From Azoarcus sp. (GTDB lineage Bacteria; Pseudomonadota; Gammaproteobacteria; Burkholderiales; Rhodocyclaceae), in contig JAITVD010000051.1 in NCBI GenBank assembly GCA_031285965.1, forward strand, positions 1-32,206: 32,206 bases of DNA. Reading direction: 5' to 3'. The position numbers were made by a program, and so were the translations under genes. Below the pieces are notes generated by a model. The model made no database searches and was not told the DNA's origin. It saw nothing but the letters and a program-made list of their open reading frames with translations. Positions 24,714 through 32,206 of this stretch are shown here, in pieces. Each line of letters starts with the position of its first letter. The first letter of the stretch is position 1.

Positions 24714-26717
24714 TCAAAGGATGACTTTCAAAACCCAGAAAGTCAGCAGGACAAATACCCCGACAATCATGGTGAAGGCGTACTGGTACAGGTAGCCCGT
24801 CTGGAACAGGCCAGCCAGACGCCCAACCATCGTCACCAGCCGGGACGAACCCGACACCCCGACACCGTCGATCAGTTCTTGCTCGCCCGCGCGCCACAGG
24901 CCACTGCCCAGCGCCCGTGCGCCACCCGCAAAAACGATTTCGTTGAAACGGTCGAAGTAATACTTGTTCTCCAGCACAGTGTGGATGGCGGCAAATTTGC
25001 GCTGGATGGCTGCGGACCATCCCGGCTTGTGCATATAGAGCACCCAAGCCGCCGCGACCCCTGCCAGCGCCAGCCAAAACGGCGCGGTGATGAAGCCATG
25101 CAAGCCCATGCCCGCCGCGCCGAGGAAAGCCTCCTTGATTTCCACAAGCCCTTGAAGGTGGTTATCCCCGACGAAAATCGCGTTCCCGAACCAGCCGTCG
25201 AACAGCATCGGCGCAATCGTGCAATACCCAATTACGACAGAAGGAATCGCCAGCAAGACCAGCGGCAGCGTCACCACCCACGGGGACTCGTGCGGCTTCT
25301 GCCCCGATGCCAAGCCGTGATGCTCATCGCCATGCCCATCCTCGTGCTCATGATGCGGCTTGCCAAAACGCTCCTTGCCGTGGAAAACAAGGAAATACAT
25401 GCGGAAAGAATAGAACGCCGTGACGAACACGCCTACCAGCACGCAAAAGAGCGCGTAACCCGAACCAGGAATCGAGGAAACATGCACCGCCTCGATAATC
25501 GAATCCTTGGAATAGAAGCCGGAGAAAAACGGCGTCCCAATCAATGCCAGCGAGCCGACAAGCGACGTAATCCATGTAATCGGCATGTACTTCCGCAGCC
25601 CGCCCATGTTGCGCATGTCTTGGTCGTGGTGCATCCCGATGATGACGGAACCCGCCGCGAGGAAAAGCAGCGCCTTGAAGAACGCATGCGTCATCAGGTG
25701 GAAAATAGCCGCCGAATAAGCCGACACGCCCAGCGCCACCGTCATGTAGCCCAGTTGCGACAAGGTGGAATACGCGACCACACGCTTGATGTCGTTCTGA
25801 ACGATGCCTAGGAAACCCATGAAAAGCGCCGTCGTCGCGCCAATGACCAATACGAAGGAAAGCGCGGTCTCGGACAGTTCAAAGAGCGGCGACATCCGCG
25901 CCACCATGAAAATGCCCGCCGTCACCATTGTCGCGGCGTGAATCAGGGCGGAAATCGGCGTCGGGCCTTCCATCGAATCAGGCAGCCACACATGCAGCGG
26001 AACTTGCGCCGACTTGCCCATCGCGCCGATGAAAAGGCAGATGCAGACTGTTGTAAGCAAAGGCCAGCCGATACCCGCCACTTCCATCCCCGCCATAGTG
26101 GAGGCGGCATCGAACGCTTCCGTGTAACCAAGGCTGCCGACGTAAGCGACGATTAGCGCAATACCTAGCAAAAAGCCGAAATCCCCCACGCGGTTGACCA
26201 GAAACGCCTTAAGGTTCGCGTAAATCGCCGTCGGGCGCTTGTACCAGAAGCCAATCAGCAGATAGGAAACCAGCCCGACCGCTTCCCATCCAAAGAAAAG
26301 CTGGAGGAAATTGTTGGACATCACCAGCATCAGCATCGAAAAGGTAAAGAGCGAGATGTAGCTGAAGAACCGCTGGTAGCCGGGGTCGTCGGACATGTAG
26401 CCAATCGTGTAGATATGCACCATCAGGGAGACGAAGCTGACCACCAGCATCATCACCACGGTCAGCTTGTCAATCAGGAAACCCACCTCAAAATTGACCC
26501 CACCCGCCTGCATCCATGTATAGACCGAGTAATTGAAAGTGTTTCCAGCCTGCACGTCCTGAAAAATCACGACAGACAGAATAAAAGCAGCCAGTACGCC
26601 GAAAATGGCGACGCAATGCGCTCCGGCGCGCCCGATCTGCTTGCCGAAAAGCCCTGCGGCAACCGCTCCGGCAAGCGGCGCAAGCGGCACGAGAAGGTGA
26701 AGCGTTTTCATGTCCAT
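24714..26717 (-). CDS. nuoL: NADH-quinone oxidoreductase subunit L
   Basis: The distal antiporter-like subunit of complex I, 667 residues, including the C-terminal lateral helix (GYLYQYAFTMIVGVFVLLTF region). Conserved features are FGWEAVGLVSYLLIGFW with the key glutamate, KSAQVPLHVWLPDSMEGPTP with the lysine, and KRVVAYSTLSQLGYMTVALG. A His-rich loop (PHHEHEDGHGDEHHG) precedes SGQKPHESPWVVT; similar loops occur in other betaproteobacterial NuoL proteins, so I do not treat it as special. It starts 14 bp after nuoK. Confidence 0.97.
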   Translation of the reverse strand: MDMKTLHLLVPLAPLAGAVAAGLFGKQIGRAGAHCVAIFGVLAAFILSVVIFQDVQAGNTFNYSVYTWMQAGGVNFEVGFLIDKLTVVMMLVVSFVSLMVHIYTIGYMSDDPGYQRFFSYISLFTFSMLMLVMSNNFLQLFFGWEAVGLVSYLLIGFWYKRPTAIYANLKAFLVNRVGDFGFLLGIALIVAYVGSLGYTEAFDAASTMAGMEVAGIGWPLLTTVCICLFIGAMGKSAQVPLHVWLPDSMEGPTPISALIHAATMVTAGIFMVARMSPLFELSETALSFVLVIGATTALFMGFLGIVQNDIKRVVAYSTLSQLGYMTVALGVSAYSAAIFHLMTHAFFKALLFLAAGSVIIGMHHDQDMRNMGGLRKYMPITWITSLVGSLALIGTPFFSGFYSKDSIIEAVHVSSIPGSGYALFCVLVGVFVTAFYSFRMYFLVFHGKERFGKPHHEHEDGHGDEHHGLASGQKPHESPWVVTLPLVLLAIPSVVIGYCTIAPMLFDGWFGNAIFVGDNHLQGLVEIKEAFLGAAGMGLHGFITAPFWLALAGVAAAWVLYMHKPGWSAAIQRKFAAIHTVLENKYYFDRFNEIVFAGGARALGSGLWRAGEQELIDGVGVSGSSRLVTMVGRLAGLFQTGYLYQYAFTMIVGVFVLLTFWVLKVIL

Positions 26718-26731
26718 GTCTGCGCGGATCC

Positions 26732-27037
26732 TTATCCCTTGAGGCTGTCCAGGTCATCTACGTGGATCGTGCGCCGGTTGCGGAACATGGCGACGAGAAT
26801 CGCCAAGCCGATGGCCGATTCAGCAGCCGCCACGGTCAGAATGAAGAAGACGAAAACCTGTCCGGCAATGTCTCCCGTGTAACGCGAAAAGGCGATGAAA
26901 TTGATATTGACCGCCAGCAGCATCAATTCGATTGACATCAAAAGAACAATGAGGTTTTTCCGGTTGAGGAAAATCCCCATCACGCTGATGGCAAACAGAA
27001 TCGCGCCCAAGATGAGAAAGTGGGTTAGCGAAAGCAT
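26732..27037 (-). CDS. nuoK: NADH-quinone oxidoreductase subunit K
   Basis: Small membrane-arm subunit of complex I, 101 residues with three hydrophobic helices. The two conserved buried glutamates are visible in [18 protein letters not shown] and [18 protein letters not shown]. Full length; follows nuoJ by 28 bp. Confidence 0.97.
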   Translation of the reverse strand: MLSLTHFLILGAILFAISVMGIFLNRKNLIVLLMSIELMLLAVNINFIAFSRYTGDIAGQVFVFFILTVAAAESAIGLAILVAMFRNRRTIHVDDLDSLKG

Positions 27038-27065
27038 CTTGTCAGTATCTCCCCGTCTCTCGTGT

Positions 27066-27740
27066 TCATCGCCCAGCGCCTTCCGCCGCAGCGGGTTCCT
27101 CGGGTATTTCCTTTTCGGAGGGCATCTTCACCAGAATCAGTCTGTCCTCATGTCGAGCGGCAAGCTGCTCTTCGGGCGAGATGTACTTTTCGTGGTACTT
27201 GTCAGAACGGCGGCGCAGCGTCAGGGACACCGCCGCAATCATCGCCACCAGCAGCACCATCGCCGCAAGCTCGAACGGATAGGCGTACTCGGTGTAGAGC
27301 ACCCGTCCCAATTCGCAGATATTGGTTTCGCACTGGATGGCCGCCCCGGACTGGTCGGCAACGATGGTGCTGGCCACCGGCGGCATCTGCTTGCCTCCCA
27401 TGCCATGCACAATCACCAGCCCCATTTCGACCGCCAGCAGCGACCCAATCAAAGCGCCTACGGGCAAGTATTTCCAGAACCCCTCGCGCAAATGGGCGAA
27501 GTCGATATCGAGCATCATCACCACAAACAGGAAAAGCACCATCACCGCGCCGACATAGACCATGACCAGCACGATGGCGAGAAACTCGGCGGACAGCAGC
27601 AGCCAGATGCCCCCCGCGCTGAAAAACGCCAGCACCAGAAAGAGCGCCGCATGCACCGGATTTCGGGCGGTAATGACCCGCAGCCCCGCCAGAACGAGGA
27701 TCGCCGCAAAAAAGTAGAAAACGAAAGTTGAAAATTCCAT
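27066..27740 (-). CDS. nuoJ: NADH-quinone oxidoreductase subunit J
   Basis: Membrane-arm subunit of complex I, 224 residues. The family core is clear: [19 protein letters not shown], then [26 protein letters not shown], which includes the helix that forms a pi-bulge in known structures. The last 50 residues after VSLTLRRR are charged and cytoplasmic (ending [11 protein letters not shown]) and are variable in the family. GGGGAG lies seven bases before the ATG. The gap of 90 bp to nuoI is the largest in the nuo cluster and holds a possible small ORF. Confidence 0.96.
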   Translation of the reverse strand: MEFSTFVFYFFAAILVLAGLRVITARNPVHAALFLVLAFFSAGGIWLLLSAEFLAIVLVMVYVGAVMVLFLFVVMMLDIDFAHLREGFWKYLPVGALIGSLLAVEMGLVIVHGMGGKQMPPVASTIVADQSGAAIQCETNICELGRVLYTEYAYPFELAAMVLLVAMIAAVSLTLRRRSDKYHEKYISPEEQLAARHEDRLILVKMPSEKEIPEEPAAAEGAGR

Positions 27741-27753
27741 GACGCTCCCCGGC

Positions 27754-27825
27754 TTACGTTTTCTCGCCGCGACGGTTCAGCCGCCGGATATGTTTAGCTG
27801 CCTGTGGATGGGATTCAGTATTCAT
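27754..27825 (-). CDS. Possible 23-residue basic small protein between nuoI and nuoJ
   Basis: An ATG at 27825 lies 5 bp after the nuoI stop, with GGTGAG at a good distance (the ribosome site overlaps the nuoI TGA). The frame ends with TAA 13 bp before nuoJ. The product, MNTESHPQAAKHIRRLNRRG plus EKT, is strongly basic with no hydrophobic stretch. It fills most of the only sizeable gap in the cluster. It may be a chance ORF or a translational relay between nuoI and nuoJ. No family is recognised. Confidence 0.35.
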   Translation of the reverse strand: MNTESHPQAAKHIRRLNRRGEKT

Positions 27826-27830
27826 CGCGC

Positions 27831-28316
27831 TCACCGATATTTCGCATCCGCCGCCTTGGCTTCGTCGATTTGTTCTTTGAAACGGTCGCCGACCGCCAGC
27901 AGCATTTTCTTGGTGAAATAAAGGTCGCTGCGGCTCTCGCCGTGGTAGTCAAAAACCTGCGTCTCCACAATGGCATCCACTGGGCAGGCTTCCTCGCAGA
28001 AACCGCAGTAGATGCACTTGTTGAAATCCATGTCGTAACGGGTCGTGCGCCTTGAGCCGTCCTCGCGCTCGCCAATCTCGATGGTGATGGCCATTGCCGG
28101 GCAGATTGCCTCGCACAGCTTGCAGGCGATGCAGCGTTCCTCGCCGTCCGGGTAGCGCCGCAGCGCGTGCAGCCCCCGGAAACGCGGGCTGAGCGGCGTC
28201 CGTTCCTCGGGGAACATCTGCGTGAGCTTGCGCCGGAACATGTGTCGCCCGGTCAGCGCCAAGCCCTTTATCAGTTCCTTGAGGAAGAGGCTTCCGATGA
28301 AATCTTTGGCTCCCAC
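27831..28316 (-). CDS. nuoI: NADH-quinone oxidoreductase subunit I
   Basis: Carries clusters N6a and N6b that pass electrons towards quinone in the complex I connecting arm. The 161-residue protein has an N-terminal amphipathic helix ([22 protein letters not shown]) and two 4Fe-4S motifs: Cys 62, 65, 68 and 72 in [12 protein letters not shown], and Cys 101, 104, 107 and 111 in [12 protein letters not shown]. The start is GTG at 28316 with AGG just upstream, giving the usual N-terminus. It lies 19 bp after nuoH. Confidence 0.97.
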   Translation of the reverse strand: MGAKDFIGSLFLKELIKGLALTGRHMFRRKLTQMFPEERTPLSPRFRGLHALRRYPDGEERCIACKLCEAICPAMAITIEIGEREDGSRRTTRYDMDFNKCIYCGFCEEACPVDAIVETQVFDYHGESRSDLYFTKKMLLAVGDRFKEQIDEAKAADAKYR

Positions 28317-28335
28317 GGCCTATCCCTTTAGCAAG

Positions 28336-29385
28336 TTATTTCCAGATCGACAGCGGGGACATCATCCACACCGCTACCACCACAACCCACGCCAGCGTAA
28401 TCGGAACGAACACCTTCCAGCCCAGTCTCATGACATGGTCGTAGCGGAAACGGGGGAAAGTGGCGCGTACCCACAAAAAGACGAACAGGAAGAACGCTGT
28501 TTTCAAGGCCAGCCAGTGGAACCCGTCCGGCAAGAAACCGACCGGGGACAGCCAGCCGCCGAGGAACAGCACCGAAGTCACGGCGGAAACCAGAATCATG
28601 TTGGCGTATTCGGCCAGGAAAAACAGCGCAAAGGCCATCCCCGAATACTCGACCATGTGTCCGGCAACAATCTCGGACTCGCCTTCGACCACGTCGAACG
28701 GCGCACGATTCGTCTCCGCAAGCCCGGAGACGAAATAAATGACGAACATTGGCAGAAGCGGCAGCCAGTTCCACGACAGGAAACCCAGCCCCATCTCGGC
28801 AAACCGACCCTGCCCTTGCGCAAGGACGATATCCGTCAGGTTCAGGCTAGAAGAAATCATCAGCACGCAAATCAGCGCGAAGCCAAGCGAAACCTCGTAG
28901 GAAACCATCTGCGCCGTTGCCCGCATCGCCCCAAGGAAAGCGTATTTGGAATTCGACGCCCAGCCCGCGATGATGATGCCGTAGACCTCGATCGAACAAA
29001 TGGCCAGCAGGTAAAGAAGCCCCGCGTTGATATTGGCCACCGCCATATTCTCGCCAAACGGCACAACCGCCCAGGCGGACAGAGAGGGCGCGATGGCCAG
29101 TATCGGCCCGAGGATGAAAAGCCCCTTGTTGACCCCGCTCGGAATAATGACTTCCTTGAAAAGCAGCTTGAGCGCGTCGGCAATCGGTTGCAGCAGCCCA
29201 AACGGTCCCACCCGGTTAGGGCCGACGCGCAACTGCATCGCGCCGATGATCTTGCGCTCGAAATACGTCATGTAGGCCACGCACCCCATCAGCGGCGCGA
29301 GCACGGCGACGATTTTGACCAGCGCCCATATCGGCGCCCAGAAAGGCCCGAAAAAATCTTCAAACGGTTGCAGGAAGGCATCCAT
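28336..29385 (-). CDS. nuoH: NADH-quinone oxidoreductase subunit H
   Basis: Forms the quinone-binding site at the junction of the peripheral and membrane arms. The 349-residue protein has [19 protein letters not shown], the EVIIPSG loop, and the [10 protein letters not shown] helix with its glutamate, as well as [20 protein letters not shown]. The ATG at 29385 overlaps the nuoG TGA by one base; a TTG one codon earlier is in frame but less likely. Confidence 0.97.
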   Translation of the reverse strand: MDAFLQPFEDFFGPFWAPIWALVKIVAVLAPLMGCVAYMTYFERKIIGAMQLRVGPNRVGPFGLLQPIADALKLLFKEVIIPSGVNKGLFILGPILAIAPSLSAWAVVPFGENMAVANINAGLLYLLAICSIEVYGIIIAGWASNSKYAFLGAMRATAQMVSYEVSLGFALICVLMISSSLNLTDIVLAQGQGRFAEMGLGFLSWNWLPLLPMFVIYFVSGLAETNRAPFDVVEGESEIVAGHMVEYSGMAFALFFLAEYANMILVSAVTSVLFLGGWLSPVGFLPDGFHWLALKTAFFLFVFLWVRATFPRFRYDHVMRLGWKVFVPITLAWVVVVAVWMMSPLSIWK

Positions 29386-31739
29386 CAAAGTTGCTCCACA
29401 CTCAGTTCTCCATTGAGAGGGCCAAGCGCCACGGTCGATACATGCCCCGCCGCGATGCGGACGCAGCCGTCCGCCAGATTCCCGTCTGCCTCAACCTGTA
29501 GTTCGACCGCTTTTCCGGCGCTTCCCGTCACCCGCACCTTGGCAGCGGGCCGCACACCCAAAGCCTGCATCGTTGCTGGCGACATCTTTGCCGCAGGCGG
29601 CGCGGCATCCGCCGTTTTTTGCAGCGAAGGGGCGCGCCGCACCAGCGGGTCGGCAAAGTAAATCGGCACATCGGCAACTCGCTGGAGACTGCCCGCATGG
29701 CTATCGGGAAGCGCCGCTTCCGGCACGGTGCCAATCGCGTTGTTGAGGCGGGCATGGAAACGACCAACACCATTGAGCGCCTCTTCGCGCACATGCTCGA
29801 CGGTATCTTGATCGAAACCGGGCAGTTCAAGCAGGTTGCCGAGCACACGCAGGATTTTCCAGCCCGGACGGGCTTCGCCCTGCGGACGCGCCGAAGCCTC
29901 AAAGCTCTGCGCCTCTCCGATGCAGTTGATGAAAGTTCCCGGCGTTTCGGTAAATGGCGCGAGCGGCAGCAGCACGTCGGCCACTTCGCGCAAGGCGGGC
30001 GAATCAAAGGCCGTGAACGCCACCACCAGCCGCGCCTTGCCCATTGCCTCCACTGCCGCAGCGCCATCGGCGAAATCGAGATCCGGCTCCGCGCCAAAGA
30101 GCAAGTAGGCATGGCGCGGCGATTCAAGCATCGCCCGCGCGTTCAGCCCACCTTCGCCCGGCACGGCATTGGCAAAGTATCCGCCTACGCTGTTGGCCGC
30201 CTCTCCGATGAACCCGAAGGCGGCCCCGGACAGACGGGCAATCTCCTGCGCCCACAGATGCAGTTCCGCGCCGCGAAGGTGCTGTTCGGCAAAATTGCCC
30301 AGCCAGACGGCTGTCTTTTCCCCATCGGCAAGGCTTTGCGCGATAGCGTGGGCATCATCGGTCACTTCCGCCGGCACTCTGGCCGCCAGCGTTTCAATGA
30401 GCGCCTTGCCCGTTTTCACCGCCAGCGCGGCGGCAATGCTTGCCAGCGCATCCACCATGTCGGAAGGCGCTGCCAGCAAGCGGGTTGCCATCGGCATCCG
30501 CCAGTCCTCGGCGCTTGGCCCCACAGTATTCACCCGCAAACCGTGGCGCAGCGCGGAATGGCGCACTTTCTGCGCGAGCAGCGGCGCGTCTTTGCGCAAA
30601 AAACTGCCAATAATCAGAATGCTGTCGAGATCATGTATGTCTGTCACGGTCATGCCGAGCCAAGGCGCTCCGCCGCGCACGGCGTCGCCCCGGAAGTCGC
30701 TGCGGCGCAGACGGAAATCGACATTTTCGGATTCCAGCCCCCGCGCCAATTTTTGCAGCAGATAAAGCTCCTCCACCGTCGAATGCGGAGAGGCCAGCGC
30801 CCCAAGTGCCGAGCCGCCCTGCTCGCTCACGACAGCGCGCAGGGCGCTGGAGGCGAAAGCGAGCGCGATCTGCCATGTTTCGGGATGCCAGTTGTCGCCG
30901 TTGCGCATCATCGGCGACATCAAACGCTGCCCGCTCGTGAGCGCCTCATAGGAGAAACGGTCGCGGTCGGAGAGCCAGCACTCGTTGAGCTTATCGTTAT
31001 TCAGGGGCAACACCCGCTTGACCGCGTCGTTTTTGGTCTGGACGATGAGGTTGGCGCCCAGCGAATCGTGCGGGCTGACCGAGCGCCGCCGCGACAGTTC
31101 CCATGACCGGGCGCTGTAGCGGAAGGGCTTCGAGGTCAGCGCACCCACCGGGCACAGGTCAATCATGTTGCCGGACAGTTCGGAATCAACTGCCCGCCCG
31201 AGGAAGGTCATGATTTCGGCGTGGTCGCCCCGATACGCCTGCCCCATTTCCATCTCGCCGCTGATCTCGGCGGTAAACCGCACACAGCGCGTGCAGTTGA
31301 TGCAGCGGCTCGCCTCGGAAGCAATCAGCGGGCCAAAGTTCTTGCTGACGAAGACGCGCTTTTCTTCCTGATAGCGCGAATGCGTATCGCCATAGCCCAT
31401 CGCTACATCCTGCAACAGGCATTCGCCGCCCTTGTCGCAGACCGGGCAATCAAGCGGATGGTTGATGAGCAGAAATTCCATGACCCCTTTCTGCGCTTGG
31501 ACGGCTGCCTTTGAGCGCGTCCAGACCCTCATGCCGTTCGTCACGGGCGTGGCGCAGGCGGGCAGCGGTTTGGGAGCCTTTTCGACTTGCACAAGGCACA
31601 TGCGGCAACTCGCCGCAATCGACAGTTTTTTGTGGTAGCAAAAATGCGGAATGTAGATGCCGGCCAAGGTCGCGGCATCCATGACGGTGCTGCCTTCCTG
31701 AACCTGAACCGCCTTGCCGTCGATTTCGATGTCTAGCAT
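29385..31739 (-). CDS. nuoG: NADH-quinone oxidoreductase subunit G
   Basis: Large iron-sulfur subunit of complex I, 784 residues from ATG 31739. The N-terminal ferredoxin-like domain binds a 2Fe-2S cluster (HFCYHKK, then [10 protein letters not shown] and CATPV). The His-Cys3 4Fe-4S site is [18 protein letters not shown], and a further 4Fe-4S site is [10 protein letters not shown] with [12 protein letters not shown]. The rest is the degenerate molybdopterin-oxidoreductase-like domain and is less conserved. The start overlaps the nuoF stop by 7 bp. An in-frame ATG further upstream (31796) lies inside nuoF and is rejected. Confidence 0.96.
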   Translation of the reverse strand: MLDIEIDGKAVQVQEGSTVMDAATLAGIYIPHFCYHKKLSIAASCRMCLVQVEKAPKPLPACATPVTNGMRVWTRSKAAVQAQKGVMEFLLINHPLDCPVCDKGGECLLQDVAMGYGDTHSRYQEEKRVFVSKNFGPLIASEASRCINCTRCVRFTAEISGEMEMGQAYRGDHAEIMTFLGRAVDSELSGNMIDLCPVGALTSKPFRYSARSWELSRRRSVSPHDSLGANLIVQTKNDAVKRVLPLNNDKLNECWLSDRDRFSYEALTSGQRLMSPMMRNGDNWHPETWQIALAFASSALRAVVSEQGGSALGALASPHSTVEELYLLQKLARGLESENVDFRLRRSDFRGDAVRGGAPWLGMTVTDIHDLDSILIIGSFLRKDAPLLAQKVRHSALRHGLRVNTVGPSAEDWRMPMATRLLAAPSDMVDALASIAAALAVKTGKALIETLAARVPAEVTDDAHAIAQSLADGEKTAVWLGNFAEQHLRGAELHLWAQEIARLSGAAFGFIGEAANSVGGYFANAVPGEGGLNARAMLESPRHAYLLFGAEPDLDFADGAAAVEAMGKARLVVAFTAFDSPALREVADVLLPLAPFTETPGTFINCIGEAQSFEASARPQGEARPGWKILRVLGNLLELPGFDQDTVEHVREEALNGVGRFHARLNNAIGTVPEAALPDSHAGSLQRVADVPIYFADPLVRRAPSLQKTADAAPPAAKMSPATMQALGVRPAAKVRVTGSAGKAVELQVEADGNLADGCVRIAAGHVSTVALGPLNGELSVEQL

Positions 31740-32206
31740 GACTGGCTCACATAAATTTGGCTGCCTGCATCCTGCGTGGCAGGGGGAACAAGGCATTTTT
31801 TGTTTTCGATGTGGTACGCGAATTCGTCCCTGAAATGCTTGACGAAACTCTGCACCGGCCCCGCCGCCGCGTCGCCGAGGGCGCAGACGGTGCGCCCCGA
31901 GATATTTCCGGCGACCGAGAGCAGCAGATCAAGGTCTTCAGTCCGCCCCGCGCCGTGCTCGATGCGGTGCACCACGCGGTACAGCCAGCCCGTGCCTTCA
32001 CGGCAGGGGGTGCATTGCCCGCAGGATTCTTCGTGATAGAACCGCGACAGGCGTTCCAGTGCCCGCACCATGCAGGTCGTCTCATCCATGACGATGACCG
32101 CGCCCGAGCCGAGCATTGACCCGGCTTTGGCAATCGAATCGAAATCCATCGCGCAGTCCATCATCACATCGGCAGGCACAACTGGCGCGGAGGAACCGCC
32201 CGGAAT
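31733..32206 (-). CDS. nuoF: NADH-quinone oxidoreductase subunit F, C-terminal part
   Basis: The frame runs off the right edge; only the last 157 residues are present. NuoF binds NADH and FMN and holds cluster N3. The N3 ligands are visible: EESCGQCTPCREG with three Cys and the fourth in GRTVCALGDAAAGP. The upstream IPGGSSAPV and MDFDSIAKAGSMLGSGAVIVMDET are also typical. The stop TAG overlaps the nuoG start. Confidence 0.97.
   Translation of the reverse strand: MPGGSSAPVVPADVMMDCAMDFDSIAKAGSMLGSGAVIVMDETTCMVRALERLSRFYHEESCGQCTPCREGTGWLYRVVHRIEHGAGRTEDLDLLLSVAGNISGRTVCALGDAAAGPVQSFVKHFRDEFAYHIENKKCLVPPATQDAGSQIYVSQSC

Noticed and set aside
25290..25365. His-rich loop in NuoL as a novel metal-binding insertion
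   Set aside because: Similar His-rich loops are common in NuoL of betaproteobacteria, so this is ordinary.
24048..25811. 587-codon open frame antisense to nuoM and nuoL
   Set aside because: Crosses two well-supported genes and the gap between them, is rich in His, Arg and Gln as expected for the complement of membrane-protein codons, and has no ribosome site.
28222..31106. Two long plus-strand frames (28222-29661 and 29619-31106) antisense to nuoH and nuoG
   Set aside because: Codon shadows of nuoG, nuoH and nuoI with low-complexity Arg/Gln/His composition.
1..32206. CRISPR array, tRNA or rRNA genes
   Set aside because: No regularly spaced short repeats and no tRNA- or rRNA-like sequence was seen; the only direct repeat is the two-copy attC-like element.

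Overview
The window is a roughly 60% G+C proteobacterial chromosome segment, most likely from a betaproteobacterium. The pointers are a DUF2818 gene directly after nuoN, an aroA-cmk gene fusion, the rpsA-ihfB-lapA-lapB order, and aceA next to aceB. Rhodocyclales or a neighbouring order is plausible, but the genus cannot be fixed from the sequence alone.

Region 1 (1-1192) is AT-rich and foreign-looking. It holds the 3' end of a PIN-domain (VapC-like) toxin gene, a 178-bp imperfect palindrome with integron attC architecture (191-368), a stand-alone Imm11/DUF1629-like immunity gene with its own promoter (467-1069), and a second, half copy of the attC-like repeat (1096-1192) that runs into the stop codon of alaS. 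I read this as the distal end of a chromosomal integron cassette array, cut off at alaS. No integrase is visible; it would lie outside the window.

Region 2 (1185-12034) is core metabolism: alaS, then a divergent PduO-type cobalamin adenosyltransferase gene. A DUF5610 gene follows on the minus strand behind a near-consensus sigma-28 promoter. The glyoxylate shunt genes aceA and aceB follow a perfect 38-bp palindrome and end at a strong terminator. A GT-C glycosyltransferase gene then overlaps pgi.

Region 3 (12063-19337) is an envelope, translation and aromatic block on the minus strand. In transcription order it is aroA-cmk (one fused gene), rpsA, ihfB, lapA, lapB and a PolB-type 3'-5' exonuclease. 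A lipoprotein gene on the plus strand interrupts the usual cmk-rpsA junction. The EPSP synthase part carries serine at the position of E. coli Pro101, a site known for glyphosate resistance.

Region 4 (19376-32206) is the complex I operon on the minus strand: nuoF (partial), G, H, I, a possible 23-codon small ORF, J, K, L, M, N, DUF2818, then a sodium-dependent (SNF) transporter and a MaoC-like hydratase. NuoF, G and I carry the expected iron-sulfur motifs, and NuoH, J, K, L, M and N form the membrane arm. The genes are tightly spaced or overlapping, consistent with one transcript.

The most unusual content is the attC-like array end fused to alaS. Next come the serine-variant EPSP synthase in the aroA-cmk fusion, the sigma-28 promoter that ties DUF5610 to the flagellar regulon, and the palindromic operator in front of aceA.
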